A stretch of 64,000 nucleotides of DNA from Chinchilla lanigera (GCF_000276665.1 NW_004955416.1:4541580-4605579), one strand, 5' to 3'; shown: positions 12,370 to 24,175, counted from the first letter of the stretch. The notes: a model not told the origin generated them from the letters alone. Numbers and translations are program-made.

Positions 12370-12770
12370 AGACTGTTAACAAGAACAGCAACTCTCATTA
12401 GGGGTTCCCCAAAAGCAGCTAATTAATGGACAAAGGTTGCTCAGGTTGTGACAATTACACCTGTAAGGTCTCTGTAAAAACACCCAAATGTCTAACAAAC
12501 CTATGTTTGGTTGCTTAGTACAAGAAATAAAGCGCTCGTCCATTAAAAAAAAATGAGAGGCAGAAACTGTCAACCATTTGAAAAGCTTTACGAAAATGAT
12601 CATCCAATTAGTGCCTATGATCAAATCAGGCATGAACTCTCTCTGGATGGCTCCATAATTTTCCTTCTTGCATGGTGTAATTTCATATAGCTCAAATGAA
12701 CTCGTGAGAGGTAATTCAGTTCCAAACAGTTTTCTCATCACTGCTAATTATACTAATACATTGAAATGCC
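12370..12770. promoter_or_regulatory. Candidate conserved noncoding element
   Basis: This repeat-free block has balanced composition and dense transcription-factor-like words. Examples are TGACAATTACACCTGT (TGACA plus homeobox-like core plus T-box-like ACACCTG), CCAATTAGTGCC, ATTAATGGACAAAGG and TGATCAAATCAGG. A 121-codon frame on the minus strand (12376-12741) crosses it but has no known domain, as happens by chance in such blocks. The call rests on texture only; no alignment was done. Confidence 0.3.
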
Positions 12771-13439
12771 TCCTACAAAATGCATGAGCCCTTTAAGCCA
12801 CCTCATTAATGTGATATAATTTTTGCCAGAATATATATCAAACCTATTATCACCACAGGTTTTTCTTTAGCATTTTTTCAAAATGTCTATCAAAAGCTTA
12901 AAAAGTAGATTTCTTTGGGCTGGTCGTCTCATAATTAACTGTTTCTTGAACTACTGTTGTCTATTGTAGTATTTTCAATGGTGCTAACAATCTTCAGTAT
13001 GCTGTCCCCCAGACCCACCAGTTTCTTTTTCCTCTCTGAGTATTTGATTCCTTAAATCTTTTCCCCATTGTGGCTGATTCTTTAAATGGCAAATGGTGCA
13101 TGCAATAATGTGCAAAAATGAGTTATACAAACTGAAAGCAGGGGTGTAAAAAGAAGCATCATCTGAAACTAAAATAAAGACAGATTTTATGGTATTTATG
13201 TCAGTTAATTTAACTGCTGGTAGGGGCTTTTGTTGAAACATGAGTTAGTTCCAGTGTTTAACCTTGCAGTATTAATTTATGCTTTATGGCCTGAGTACTT
13301 TATCATTCCCTCCTTGGGAAGACAGTTATCTCATTAGCCAGAATTTAATGAAATGCAAGGATACACTTCTTAATTTCAAAGATTACTATAACACAAATCA
13401 GGTGTAAATCTCAGACTGACTGCCCCTTCCCTTGCCTGT
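12771..13439. other. Repeat-poor unique DNA
   Basis: No repeat is recognised. It sits between two enhancer-like blocks and may be part of the same slowly evolving region. There is no coding evidence. Confidence 0.35.
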
Positions 13440-13690
13440 TTAAAAAAAGAGAGAGCAAGAGGTTCATTTTGCAATCATATCACAGAAATTCATCTGGTGG
13501 AATACATTTCATCACAGCCATTCTAAAGGCATCTCTCATCTGTAAAAGTTGGTTTAACTTTGCATCCGACAATATTGATGGCCCCTTCAGCTACTGTAAA
13601 TTTTCCAGGTTTGACAATTCATTATTCATTATTGCAATTAAAAAATAAAATGTTGATTAAATTACCAGTTTTCTAGCCTTATTCCAGCAT
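13440..13690. promoter_or_regulatory. Candidate conserved noncoding element
   Basis: This repeat-free block contains a run of homeobox-type cores (ATTCATTATTCATTATTGC, about 13618-13636, then GTTGATTAAATTACC) and a TTTGACAATT word. Texture suggests an enhancer, but that is inference only. Confidence 0.25.
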
Positions 13691-14859
13691 GGGTGTGAAC
13701 TCTTAACCATTTTTTTTTATTAAACTCAACTTCAGAGCTAGTGCTATTATGTTTTGCAACTCAGTTCCTCAAATTAGCAGATTTTTCATGGAGAAGGTAA
13801 ATATATGAAATGTAGCATTCTTGAACAAACAAACACATAAGGCTGAACATTTAAGGCATGCTATTTGTCTCAGGAAAGCAAAAGTATGCAGGTTCTAAAT
13901 CTGTCCAAAATGCCGCTTGTTGCTAGCAGTTCTAAGACGTCTGCACCCTACCTACTGGTGGCTGATCCTGGCTCAGAGTTCAGCCTATCCTATGTCTAGC
14001 TTCCTGCTCAAGCTCTCTCCTTCACTGAACTCCCCCTCCAGGCTGTTCCATCATCTGTAGCTGTGTTTTGATCTGTCCAGGTTCATAACACAGGTGTCTG
14101 TTTTTGCATGGCAATAACCACGTTAGCACTTGATCCTTGAATGAGGTCACTGCTTGTAACTTATTACATTTACTGGCTAAAAGATTCCAGGATTTAATTT
14201 TTGAGAGGTTTCTTTAAAATTGTTAGCATACTGTTTGATATTTCTTTTATATAATGTGTGCATTTAAGAATATGTTTGAGGGTCAAATGAGAGTAGAAAA
14301 TGAGATAATATTTTTCATTTTATCTGAATGCAAAATTATAAAGGTTTGGGTTATGTGTAGATCATTACTCTGTTGGAAGATATAAACAGAATAACAAAAA
14401 CTGTTCAAAACCATTTTGTAAACAGGCACAAAATATATCTGATTATGGTTCTAACTATAATGACTTATTTGGAATTTTGTCGAATTCAATCTGTCATTTA
14501 TTATAGAAACAACACTCCCGATCCAGTTACCTATTTGCTTCACTGTTATCTATATGCAGTGCACTTTAGGAAGTAGACCAATGCTTATTACAGTAGATTA
14601 AAATCCCCAAAGATAAATAATTTAAGTGTTTCCCTCTAACAAATAGTTTTATTTCAATCAATGAGTTATATGAGTGTGCCAGATAGTTAGAAACCTCCTG
14701 ATTTTCTTTATATTCTTTGGAAAGCGTGTCAGTAGATGATGAATTTGCTTTTCATTTCCAAATGCCAATTTCTTTTAGGTATTTCCAATATTAAATATTT
14801 TATTCCACTGATATTCCATAGCTTCATTTGGGCAATTTTTGAGATGGAGATTTTGAAGT
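13691..14859. other. Unique DNA, no gene seen
   Basis: No gene or clear repeat is recognised. The stretch near 13910-14110 is slightly more GC-rich than its surroundings but has no known motif. Confidence 0.4.
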
Positions 14860-15060
14860 GCAGACAGAGAAGAGATGCTGCATTAAAGTGATCCATTTTA
14901 CTGAGAGCAGAGAGACTTCCCATGAAGGTTTCAGCCTGGCACTCACTGCTCATCGCACTTTGACCATTAGCTCCGAAAGGTCTCCCTCTGTGCAAACAAA
15001 ATCAGACTTACTCCGCATCACCTCATCCCGAGTTACATTAAGTTTAAAATGTTGATTTTT
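14860..15060. promoter_or_regulatory. Candidate conserved noncoding element
   Basis: This repeat-free, moderately GC-balanced block contains words such as TTTGACCATTAGC, CACTTTGACC (nuclear-receptor-like half site) and GCATCACCTCATCCCGAG. Short frames on both strands are open but domain-free. The enhancer reading is inference. Confidence 0.25.
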
Positions 15061-16420
15061 TTAGTTGGTCTACTGACAAATGTGGACTGAACTGACCATA
15101 AAACTGTTTAGATCTAATTCTTCAAAGGGCCGAAGGGTAACGATTTATCTACTTAGTCTTGTAGAGATTGATTTTTGATTTGCCTATTCATAACATCATT
15201 AATGAAGAAAAGCTGCAAGAGAAAACAGACCATTTTCAGGAATGTGATTCAGAACATTAACACCTTAATTTACATAAAATTAGTTACATACTGCTGCAGT
15301 AATTTAATTTGTTTGACCAGTACTTTGCAACTGTGAAAAATAGATTCAGAAAAGCCAGACAAGGAGTTCTATATTTTCTCCAAATGACTAGTCTCAGAGT
15401 AATAGGAAACCGAGAGAATTAATTACAAGACTATTCAGAGTACCATAGTGGCAGCTTTGAAAAGCAAGAATTAAAATACATTTTTTTTCTTGTTCTTCAA
15501 AAGTCATCATAGAATGCATGCTTCATTCCTGAAATAACTTTACATTTCTCTAGTTTTCATTGCAGTTCTATAAACAAAAATAATAAAACTAAAATGGTAT
15601 GGTATGCATTGTCATCAGATAAAAAATGAATCAATCTAGGTTTACTAGAAATAAAATTACTTAGTGTAACACATAGGTGAGGTACAAAGTGTGTACACTA
15701 TTCTTAGTGTGTTGTTAACTTGTTAATCCCAAAGTTGACCACTCTAATTCCTCCTTCAATCCAAATATGATTAATTGGACATTAGCAATCAGATAATTGC
15801 TCTTAAAAATTAGTCAATGTGACCATAAAGCCCTCCATTTTTTCTGCATTAATATTTTCCTTCAAATAAGGAAGATTCCTTGTAATGTTAAATATATTGT
15901 ATATCAAAATATCTTTATAATTCAGGACTTCTTTATTACTAGTAACACACTTATATTCAGTGGTTCTTGCAACATAGTACACCATGAACAAGCCCTATTT
16001 TTGTTTTTGCATATAAGATTTTCTTAAATCAGGGATCTCTATAGCCAAGTTTTAATTGACAAAAATAAGCATTCCTTCATTTTCCCCCCAACAATTACGG
16101 GCTTGAAGATAACCTATTTGGTTTCAGCCCTGCTCAATATTTTTTATGTGATTTGAAAAATTATTTTTTCCTTTTGTGTACCAAATGTTTGGCCTTGTAT
16201 ATATTGGTATGATAAAAAAAATCTCAAGCTGATGTTGAAGGTAATTCCTCTGTGAAAGCTTAGATGTTCCAATCTAGGGATACAGAATCTATAACATGGA
16301 GAGCCCACTACCCATTTTTGTCTAGCTTGTACATGTAAATCAAATAATATACTTAACATAAACTTTATGTCCCATTGTTCATGAACATATTTCTTCCTCG
16401 TAAGTTTCCAAAGTTGAATA
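15061..16420. other. Unique AT-rich DNA, no gene seen
   Basis: No recognised repeat. A 108-codon minus-strand frame at 16144-16470 has no known domain and is treated as chance. Confidence 0.4.
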
Positions 16421-16590
16421 TGACATGGTAGAATCAGAGATGTTGGATTTGGTCTTGATTGGCTTAGCAACCCTGAGTGAATTCAATAATTGTTTCTGAG
16501 CCTTGATTTCCTTGTGGGTGAAATTAGGGTTTTAGGGTTGGTGGGCTAGAGCATCTTTTCTGGTTTATTGAAATCAGCACTTGATACAGT
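16421..16590 (+). repeat. MIR-like SINE fragment
   Basis: The text around 16480-16530 (TTGTTTCTGAGCCTTGATTT then CCTTGTGGGTGAAATTAGG) matches the wording of the MIR core 'ctcagtttcctcatctgtaaaatgg'. It is old and decayed. Confidence 0.55.
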
Positions 16591-16989
16591 CCCTTCCTTT
16601 GTTTGGTACATGTAATTTTTCACAAAGGATGACACAGCTGAATATAGACAAGACTATGAATATGACAGAGGTGGCAAAACAGTGTAATTTTGAAAGGTAA
16701 ATTCAACAGAGCCACTGTTTATGAGGTGAAGGAGAGAGGGAGAGGACCAGATAGACTAAGAGACAACTGTCAGTTGCTTTTGGTTCAGTTTTCATTAAGT
16801 CTTGATGTTAGTCTTCCTTTCAGTGAAATGCAAAAATGGGGCTGAATACCAGATTATTCAATAACAAAGTGTACTTTGTTAGACTATGTTTTGCTATTAT
16901 AGATTTGCTCTAAGAACATATACTGCTAGACAAATGGTACATGATTCTTCTGAATGGAAAATCTTAGCTGCAAAAGCTTGTATGAATGA

Positions 16990-17606
16990 AAAGAAAGTTA
17001 AACATTTCCAACATTTGGTGGTACAAGATAGAACTTTCCATTCCAAAAGTTAAAAACAGGGGGAGAGCAAGTTATGGGAGCAAAGAAAGACCAAAATTCA
17101 GCAGGGCAAACACTAAATCCTACAGTTCCAATTCCAACATTCTTGGCAATCTGTGACAAGTTCTGAACTCCAAAGGGCTTAGATGGTTCTGCCCCTACCT
17201 CATTGCTGGTGGTTGTAGTTTCTTTCTTTGGCTGGCTTTGTTCATTCCTTGCAGCTTTCCTTGGATGATCCATGTTCCTGGCTTCTCCAACCTTCTGAGG
17301 ACTCCACTACACTTTACACTCACAGTTTCACACACTGCCTTACCAGGGCACACTGCCTGGCCTCTTGGTTCTTTTTCTGAAGTCTGGGTGGAAGCCTTCC
17401 TGATCCCTCAACACTTGAGTTCTACATGAGCCAAAACTAGTACCATGTAGATTACATCAAGGTCTTCTGCCAACTGAAGCAATAGGCAGGCTTCCTTCTC
17501 TCTTGGCTGTAGGGTCAAGTGCCTATGAACCAAAGCTCCAAAGGCTTCTAAAGCACATGGTCAGGTATACTCACAGCATCAACCCCACTTCTCTGGTACC
17601 AAATTC
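16990..17606 (-). mobile_element. MaLR internal region remnant with tRNA-Leu primer-binding site
   Basis: On the minus strand, directly after the 5' LTR (17607-18016), comes GAATTTGGTACCAGAGAAGT, then GGGGTTGATGCTG. The part at 17581-17601 is a primer-binding site complementary to the 3' end of tRNA-Leu, with a two-base insertion. That is the priming tRNA that gives ERVL its name. Further on, landmark words of THE1/MST-type internal sequence persist, including the region ending near GGATTTAGTGTTTGCCCTGC. MaLR elements carry no working genes, and no long coding frame is kept. No matching 3' LTR is seen below 16990, so the element is truncated. Confidence 0.75.
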
Positions 17607-18016
17607 TGTCTTAGTTACTTCTCTCTCATTGCTGAGACAAAACACAAGGCACTCAAAATTAAAGAGAGTAAAGGTTTATTTAGCTCACAGTTTGTGGTGA
17701 TTTCAGTCCATAATCAGCTAGCTCTAAGGCAGGATGGCTTACCAGAAGGCCATTGCAGAGGAGAACCCATTCATGGTAAGTAGATGACAGCAAAAACAAG
17801 CAAGCAAAGGATGACCACAGCTTTTTCTATCCCTTATATCTTATCTAGGCTACTTAGGGCAGGTAACATTCACATCCTTAATCACAGTGCCCTTGATCCT
17901 AGCATTGCACCATGAATCAATTCCAGCACCACACCCTCTAGATCTAACCACTTCTGAGAAAGCCCCAGCTACGACATTATGAGGCTTTGAAAGGATATCT
18001 AAACACAACTATGACA
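17607..18016 (-). mobile_element. 5' LTR of a MaLR element, minus strand
   Basis: On the minus strand it starts TGTCATAGTTGTG and ends AACTAAGACA, so TG...CA is kept. Its end abuts the primer-binding site at 17581-17601, which fixes it as the 5' LTR. The sequence is a diverged relative of the LTRs at 3380-3756 and 62475-62852, sharing the 3' third (AAAGGTTTATTTAGCTCACAG on the plus strand, near 17669). Confidence 0.85.
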
Positions 18017-18474
18017 CAGCCTTATATTATCACACCCTCACTTTTTAAAAAAAGGATACTATAATCACAAAGCTTTCAATTCCTCAAATATAGACATAAT
18101 GTCTTGTTCTGTCAATGTATTTATAACCCTTCTTTGTTTTTACCCTTTAAAAGGCTCCCTTCCAGAAATAGTGTATACACCCACAATTAAGTTTGGTTCA
18201 AAATAAACCAAATTTCAAAAGGTTCAAAATCAATGAAGATAGTTTAGAAAGTAGAAAATGGTTTCAAAGAATCAGCTCTGTGGTTTAATATGCAATATTC
18301 CACCAACCCTGGAAAGCTTCCTAATCTAGTCATTTGTCAGCCTGTAGGTCAAATGATTTGCTGAATCCAACTTTTCTCGATCAGAGGTTGTTTTAAGAGA
18401 GCATGCGCTGAACATTACTTGTAAAATGATAAGACTTTCTTTGAATAATATATGGTTTGTACTGAGCAGACTGA

Positions 18475-18475
<1 letters not shown>
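18017..18475. other. Unique DNA, no gene seen
   Basis: No gene or repeat is recognised between the LTR and the CA microsatellite. Confidence 0.45.

Positions 18476-18517
<42 letters not shown>
18476..18517. repeat. (CA)n microsatellite
   Basis: An uninterrupted CA tract of 42 bp. Confidence 0.97.
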
Positions 18518-18520
<3 letters not shown>

Positions 18521-20950
18521 TTATTGTACCTATTCTGGAGTAGGCAACTGAATAAGAAAGCAGAGTTCTATCCCATTACAAAAGAGTAACACGGAGAAAC
18601 TGAATTGTTAAATCAAACCAGTGAAATTCATTTCTTTTGTATAACATTAAAATATATTCCATAAAACAGCAGAGTACTCCAATAAAAGAAAAGGCTCTGA
18701 AAAGAGTAATTTGTGTGCAACAAGGTTATACATTTAATAGAGTTCTCCTATATTTTTTTATCAAATTTAAAATTCCATTCTTTTTTTGTTAAATTTTCTC
18801 AGATTTTTCAAATTTCTTATCATTTCCATGAGATATATAAACCTTGTAATGTATAGATAATTTATTCAGCACCTACATTTAAATGCTCTGTAGGCATAAT
18901 CTTTCTATTAAGTTTTCTTCCCTAATTACTTTCACCTTGTTTCAAATAGATTACTTATTGTCAACAAGGAATGGTCTATTGTAACAGGATTGGTCTATTA
19001 AAGTATGAGTTCTCAGGTTCATTTCAATATTTTAGCCATTTGCATAAAAACTTGCAGGGAGCAAAGCTTCTGTGTCTCGTTTGAGGACAGTTGGTGGAAT
19101 ACTTTGGATATTATTAGTTGTATCTATAATAACAGAAAATAATTTGCTATAATGACCCTTGTGAATATGAACATGTAGTTGTTTATGCAATGCATTGTTA
19201 CTTTTTCTAGAAAATGTTTAAGGAAATAAAGGTAATTAAGCATGGGCAAATATATTGATGTTATGTTTCCAAAGTCAGAGTTTCAAATAGCTCAAAAGAC
19301 ACAGGCAACTTTATTTTTTAGTTCTGTTTTCCATCTTTATTAAAATTGCCAATTATTAAGATTTATTCCACCCAGAAAATCATATTTCATTTACAAAAAT
19401 CTATCATTGTGCTTAATGCTATGTTAGAAATATATTTTTAATCTGAACTATATTAAAATTTTTTTCCATAAATTTATATCAAGTTATATTTAATAAAAAT
19501 ATTTATCTATGTAAACATAGTGTGCTTATAATGGGAAGAAGTTCCTTTAGAGCTATTTGAAACTCTACTTCACTTTGAAAAGGAGCATATCTGTCTTTAT
19601 TCATACTTAATTAGCAAATTACAATTTTTTGGCAAAAAAATTTATCTATGTAAGGATAGAATACTTGTAACAGAACGTAAGTAGTTTCTTTTATAAGCAT
19701 GCTAATTTGGCTGAATATAACACAGAAAGAGACTTTTTCTCATGCACTTTTCAATATTCTTTTTCTTTTTAAAAAGGGAATATTGGACTGTTTCCAATTA
19801 AATTGAAAGGTGGCATGAAAGTTATCAATCAAAAGTAATTATTTTGTGCAAAACAATATCACAAGTAAAATTAACATGTGCAACAGGGGAAAAGTGTCAG
19901 AACACATCAGTTATTCCAGGACAGCTCATCTCTTACTGAAGCAATGCAATTCTGGAAGCATTGCCTATTGCTCTGGGCTTTCTGGCTTCACTCACTCTGA
20001 CACGTTTTTCTCAGGCTCACTTTTCCTCTGTGGTTACTTCTAGATGCCTTCTAATATAGGATGTAGAAATGGAATAGGAACAACCCTTCTTTATGGAACT
20101 ACCACAAATGCTTGCCATAATCTCATTTAGACAGTGCAAACTGGGAATATTCTATGTGTACAACCTTAGTAGATGTTGCTGCAGAAGCGAAATATAATTT
20201 TGTAGTTTCTTACTTCTGATTTTGTCATGCTTCTCAACTCGGCAACCCTATATGTAGTAGGATTCTGGATGCCTCACACGTACACCATGACATCATGGGA
20301 GATCTGGGGTTTCCCTGCCATTTTAGTAGCACAAATCTACTTTGTATTTCATTCCTTCAAGGCATCTTATGTTGCAGAATAGGGAAAATAATAAAGCATA
20401 TGAGTTCACGTATCCCAGAACAATACCATAATATGGCAAACTAAATAGTGAAAGCATAGGTGTCGAATAATTGGTATTCTCCACCCCTACCCACAGCACA
20501 ACATGAGAATGGAACATGGAATTTCTTCTGCTGAGTTTGTGAGGAGCCTCAGATATTTTTGTACCAATATTCCAAGAAATTACTCCAAAGTGGTTTTAGT
20601 TCACTGACAAATTGAAACCAAGTTTTCAACCACAACAATGGTTTATTGCATCCATGTCATATTTATAATTTAACAATAGTCTTCTGATGAGAAAGATGAA
20701 CCCAAACCACATATAGCACTGATAAACATCAAGTTCAACCTACATTTCCCAAAGAGACCTTCACAGAAAGCATCATAGTCAATCTATTCTAGTCAGAGAA
20801 AATCCTCAAAATACAATTCTTGCATGTAAATTCTTACAAGTAAAAGATCTAAATGATAGTAATGCTCTTTCTACTGTGCTCTTAAGCATGACACATTTCT
20901 CTGGGATCCTATTTTTAACATTACTATATAGCTATCTCTTTTCATCTCCT
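18518..20950. other. Unique AT-rich DNA, no gene seen
   Basis: This is a very AT-rich segment, especially 19300-19650. Two loosely similar stretches begin TTTATCTATGTAA at about 19503 and 19640, too diverged to call a duplication. No gene is recognised. Confidence 0.45.
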
Positions 20951-21065
20951 TTTCCCTTAGTGGACCCCAACACCATAGAGTTAGACTCTGTGATATATAT
21001 CTTTATAGCTCCAGCACAGGAATTGGCACCTCAGTCACTTAGAGTAGAACTTAGTTGAATAATAT
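20951..21065 (+). repeat. L2 LINE 3' end fragment
   Basis: The wording TTAGACTCTGTG, then CTCCAGCACAGGAATTGGCA, then AGAACTTAGTTGAATAA follows the L2 3' end pattern ('tagactgtaagctcc ... cccagtgcctggcac ... tgttgaatgaa'). Confidence 0.5.
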
Positions 21066-21069
21066 AGCT

Positions 21070-21210
21070 CTGTGGGAGGTTTTGACTGGAAGGGACCTCA
21101 CAAACTACCTGACATCCCTTAGTCACTTTATTAGTGATGAGAACAGAAAGACCTCTCAACTAGCTTGGGCCCTGCCATCCTAAGTGGTGGCTAGAGTCCT
21201 GGAGAAGTCT
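21070..21210 (-). repeat. Ancient repeat, MIR-related wording
   Basis: The plus strand reads CTGGAAGGGACCTCACAAAC, then TTTATTAGTGATGAGAACAG. This resembles the old mammalian repeat text 'gaagggacctcagaggtcatc ... cagatgaggaaactgag'. Family and limits are uncertain. Confidence 0.4.
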
Positions 21211-21339
21211 GGCCTTGTGCAACTCTGCTGTGTCACTTGCCTCCCAGGCCATTCCCAGCCCCACTAGCTTTGACTGTGGCCACTGCAATCTTGTTATGTT
21301 TCTGGCACTTGTTTAGCTAGTTCCCAACCCATTCCTCTC

Positions 21340-21655
21340 ACTCTTTACCTGGGTTAATCTTTCTAGTCTCTAAGGACCCAGCTTACCATTCACCTGGACT
21401 CCTGTGCCGAGGCCTCCTGTGGCCTTCTTGCTTTCCCCAATGACCCCTTCAAGGAAATCTTTGCCTATATAGCACTCTGTTCTAATTCTTCACAGTTCCA
21501 GTTTTCAAATAGCTGCATAAAATCTATTTCCCTGATTTAGATTTTATGCTACATAACTTCAGGGATATTTCATTTCTACTACCATATCCCCAGCACTGAC
21601 TTCAGTACCTCATGTTTAACAGGTACTCATTAAATTTTGTCAAAAAATTAAAATG
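21340..21655 (+). repeat. L2 LINE 3' end fragment
   Basis: Reads CAATGACCCCTTCAAGGAAAT early, later CCATATCCCCAGCACTGACT and GGTACTCATTAAATTTTGTC. This order is the L2 3' end order. Confidence 0.6.
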
Positions 21656-21974
21656 GCTAGTTAACATTTGAGCATAGCTTGAAACTAAGGCATCTACTGT
21701 TACAGGCTCATCCCACCATGAGTGGTTTCCATAAAAACCTACAAAAGTAAGTGTAAGGAAGATTCCCATTATTAAAGAATAGTAGTTCTAGATTTCACCC
21801 CCTGAAGTATAAATTATTTTTCATATTCTTAATCTTGGATTTAATGATTAAAATAATGTTTTTTTATAAAACTTTCAGAGGTTTATTTTATAAGAATTCA
21901 TATCAGGAGTTACTCTGGGCAAATATTAATCTTAAGTTTCTCGGACTCTTTCATGATCCTAGTAGTAATAAGCC

Positions 21975-22170
21975 TACCTTGTAGACAGTGTGGAAGCATG
22001 TTGTAGGGAAAGAGCAAGATTCCTAAAGTTAATAGATGGAAAAGTTAAGCCTCAGATCCAATACTTCTCTGCCATATTATGCTGGGCAAATTTCTTAAAC
22101 ACTGCTCAGAATCAATTTTTAATCTGTAAAACAAGGTCTGGTTACAATATTTACTCTATTTTAGTTTTGG
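21975..22170 (+). repeat. MIR SINE fragment
   Basis: The wording TGTGGAAGCATGTTGTAGGG, then CTGGGCAAATTTCTTAAACA, then TTTTTAATCTGTAAAACAAG follows MIR order from 5' domain to core. Confidence 0.65.
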
Positions 22171-22221
22171 TTCTATTCATTTTTCTCCTTTCTTTCTATC
22201 TCCCTCTCACTTTCTCTCTTT

Positions 22222-22396
22222 TTTGAGGCATGTGGAGCTTTCCCTCTGCGACACACTGCTAGCCCTTTAATTTTTTTTTTTTTATTGTGAGACAGGACCT
22301 CTGATGATGTTGCCCAGCCTGAACTTGAATTTGGGTTCTTCCTGTCTTTGCCTCCCAGAGTGCTGGGATTATAAGCATGCACCACCACATCCAGCT
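22222..22396 (-). mobile_element. B1-dID composite SINE, minus strand
   Basis: On the minus strand it begins with a B1 (7SL) half: GCTGGATGTGGTGGTGCATG, then TAATCCCAGCACTCTGGGAG. A run of A follows, and then a decayed ID-type half (AGGGCTAGCAGTGTG...). B1 left plus ID right is the B1-dID layout described from several rodent families. Confidence 0.75.
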
Positions 22397-22624
22397 TTAT
22401 TTCTGTTTTCTACCTGCAATTTAGTGCCAAGATATTCTCAATAAATACCATTAATGAATAAATAACTTAGCACAGTGCATGTCAGGTAGGAAATACTGGG
22501 TACACTCTGGCCTCTTCTTTTATTGTTATTACTGTATTATGAATCTATATGTATGCCTGTTTATAAATCACATACACAACAGTGTCTGTTGCAAAATAGA
22601 CCCCAACTAAATGGCAGTATGATA

Positions 22625-22992
22625 TGGTCTTAGTCACTTTCCCTTTGCTAAGACACAATACCTACAACTCAAAGGAAGAGTTTCTTTTGGCTGTCTGTGT
22701 AGAGATTCAGCCCATAGTCGGTGGGCTCCAGGGATGAGTGACATGGTAGAAGAGGCACCACAGAGCAGACTTACAGTTTGGCCAACTGGAAGCAGACAGC
22801 GATGGGAGGAACTGAGGAAGGAGCTGTACCCTTCCAGGCCACACCCCCAGTGACCTGCCTCTTTGATCAGGGTCCACCTTCTAACAACACATTCAGCTAC
22901 AAACCCTGAGGACTGACTGACCGATAAGTGTCCAGTCACCTCCCACAGCCTCCACAATGGCGGCACAAGGCATCCGGATAAAAACCGTAACA
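22625..22992 (-). mobile_element. LTR, MaLR-like, minus strand
   Basis: On the minus strand it starts TGTTACGGTTTTTATCCGGA and ends near GGTATTGTGTCTTAGCAAAG then GTGACTAAGACC. The layout matches the MaLR-like LTRs elsewhere in the window, but it is a different subfamily with its own middle part. I see no clean target duplication. It lies only 185 bp from an assembly gap, so a partner or internal region could be hidden. Confidence 0.7.
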
Positions 22993-23177
22993 GATGCAGA
23001 GAATCCTTTGATAATACAAATGCTTCATGTAAGTCCAGTGTGTTTTCTTTAATAAACTCAACTTCTTTAATAAAACAACTGGATGCTTTTACCATACAGG
23101 CTTGCTGTCCCATGTTGTATTAAGAGAGACTGCCCATAATTATTCTAATTTTCTTTTAAAAATATTTCATTCATACA

Positions 23178-23885
23178 NNNNNNNNNNNNNNNNNNNNNNN
23201 NNNNNNNNNNNNNNNNNNNNNNNNNNNNNNNNNNNNNNNNNNNNNNNNNNNNNNNNNNNNNNNNNNNNNNNNNNNNNNNNNNNNNNNNNNNNNNNNNNNN
23301 NNNNNNNNNNNNNNNNNNNNNNNNNNNNNNNNNNNNNNNNNNNNNNNNNNNNNNNNNNNNNNNNNNNNNNNNNNNNNNNNNNNNNNNNNNNNNNNNNNNN
23401 NNNNNNNNNNNNNNNNNNNNNNNNNNNNNNNNNNNNNNNNNNNNNNNNNNNNNNNNNNNNNNNNNNNNNNNNNNNNNNNNNNNNNNNNNNNNNNNNNNNN
23501 NNNNNNNNNNNNNNNNNNNNNNNNNNNNNNNNNNNNNNNNNNNNNNNNNNNNNNNNNNNNNNNNNNNNNNNNNNNNNNNNNNNNNNNNNNNNNNNNNNNN
23601 NNNNNNNNNNNNNNNNNNNNNNNNNNNNNNNNNNNNNNNNNNNNNNNNNNNNNNNNNNNNNNNNNNNNNNNNNNNNNNNNNNNNNNNNNNNNNNNNNNNN
23701 NNNNNNNNNNNNNNNNNNNNNNNNNNNNNNNNNNNNNNNNNNNNNNNNNNNNNNNNNNNNNNNNNNNNNNNNNNNNNNNNNNNNNNNNNNNNNNNNNNNN
23801 NNNNNNNNNNNNNNNNNNNNNNNNNNNNNNNNNNNNNNNNNNNNNNNNNNNNNNNNNNNNNNNNNNNNNNNNNNNNNNNNNNNNN
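23178..23885. other. Assembly gap (708 N)
   Basis: A run of N. Frames that appear open through it are artefacts. Confidence 1.
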
Positions 23886-24175
23886 ATGAAAACAGCCAAG
23901 TTCATCAGGAAGCCAGCTCCCCACGGTCTCTCTCAGCTCCCAACAGCTTCTCCCAGCTCCCAACAGCCTGCTTCTTCTTCTCCAGGTCTGCCTCTTATGC
24001 TGCTGACAACAGTTCCCAGGTGGGCCTCCCACACCCAGCACCACTCACTCAGTTCAGCTGGGGGTTATAAGTTGACCACCAGTTATCAATCCACTACAAC
24101 GTCTTTCCTCATCCCCTCTACCTCCCCTTCTCTCCTCCGTCAGTCCATCTTTTGGTCCTCTTCTCTTTAACTTAG
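23886..24175. other. GC- and CT-rich segment beside the gap
   Basis: Right after the gap the composition jumps to CT-rich and GC-rich, then returns to AT-rich at about 24175. Near the gap, CAGCTCCCAACAGC recurs with a 20-bp period (about 23935-23970). A 94-codon plus frame (23886-24170) is Ser/Pro/Thr-rich low complexity with no domain. It may be the visible edge of an LTR, a minisatellite or an unsequenced GC-rich block. Confidence 0.5.

Noticed and set aside
12376..12741. 121-codon minus-strand frame in a repeat-free block
   Set aside because: No domain, no neighbouring splice signals that I can defend. Repeat-free conserved-looking DNA often contains chance frames, so I list it only as a candidate noncoding element.
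18326..18514. Frame beginning with alternating Cys-Val residues
   Set aside because: This is the translated CA microsatellite at 18476-18517.
19503..19690. Possible 140-bp-spaced duplication starting TTTATCTATGTAA
   Set aside because: Similarity fades quickly after the first 15 bases. Low-complexity AT wording explains it.
22634..23113. 159-codon minus-strand frame
   Set aside because: Most of it is the MaLR-like LTR at 22625-22992.
23102..24070. Long frames of 240-320 codons on both strands
   Set aside because: They consist mainly of N positions in the assembly gap.
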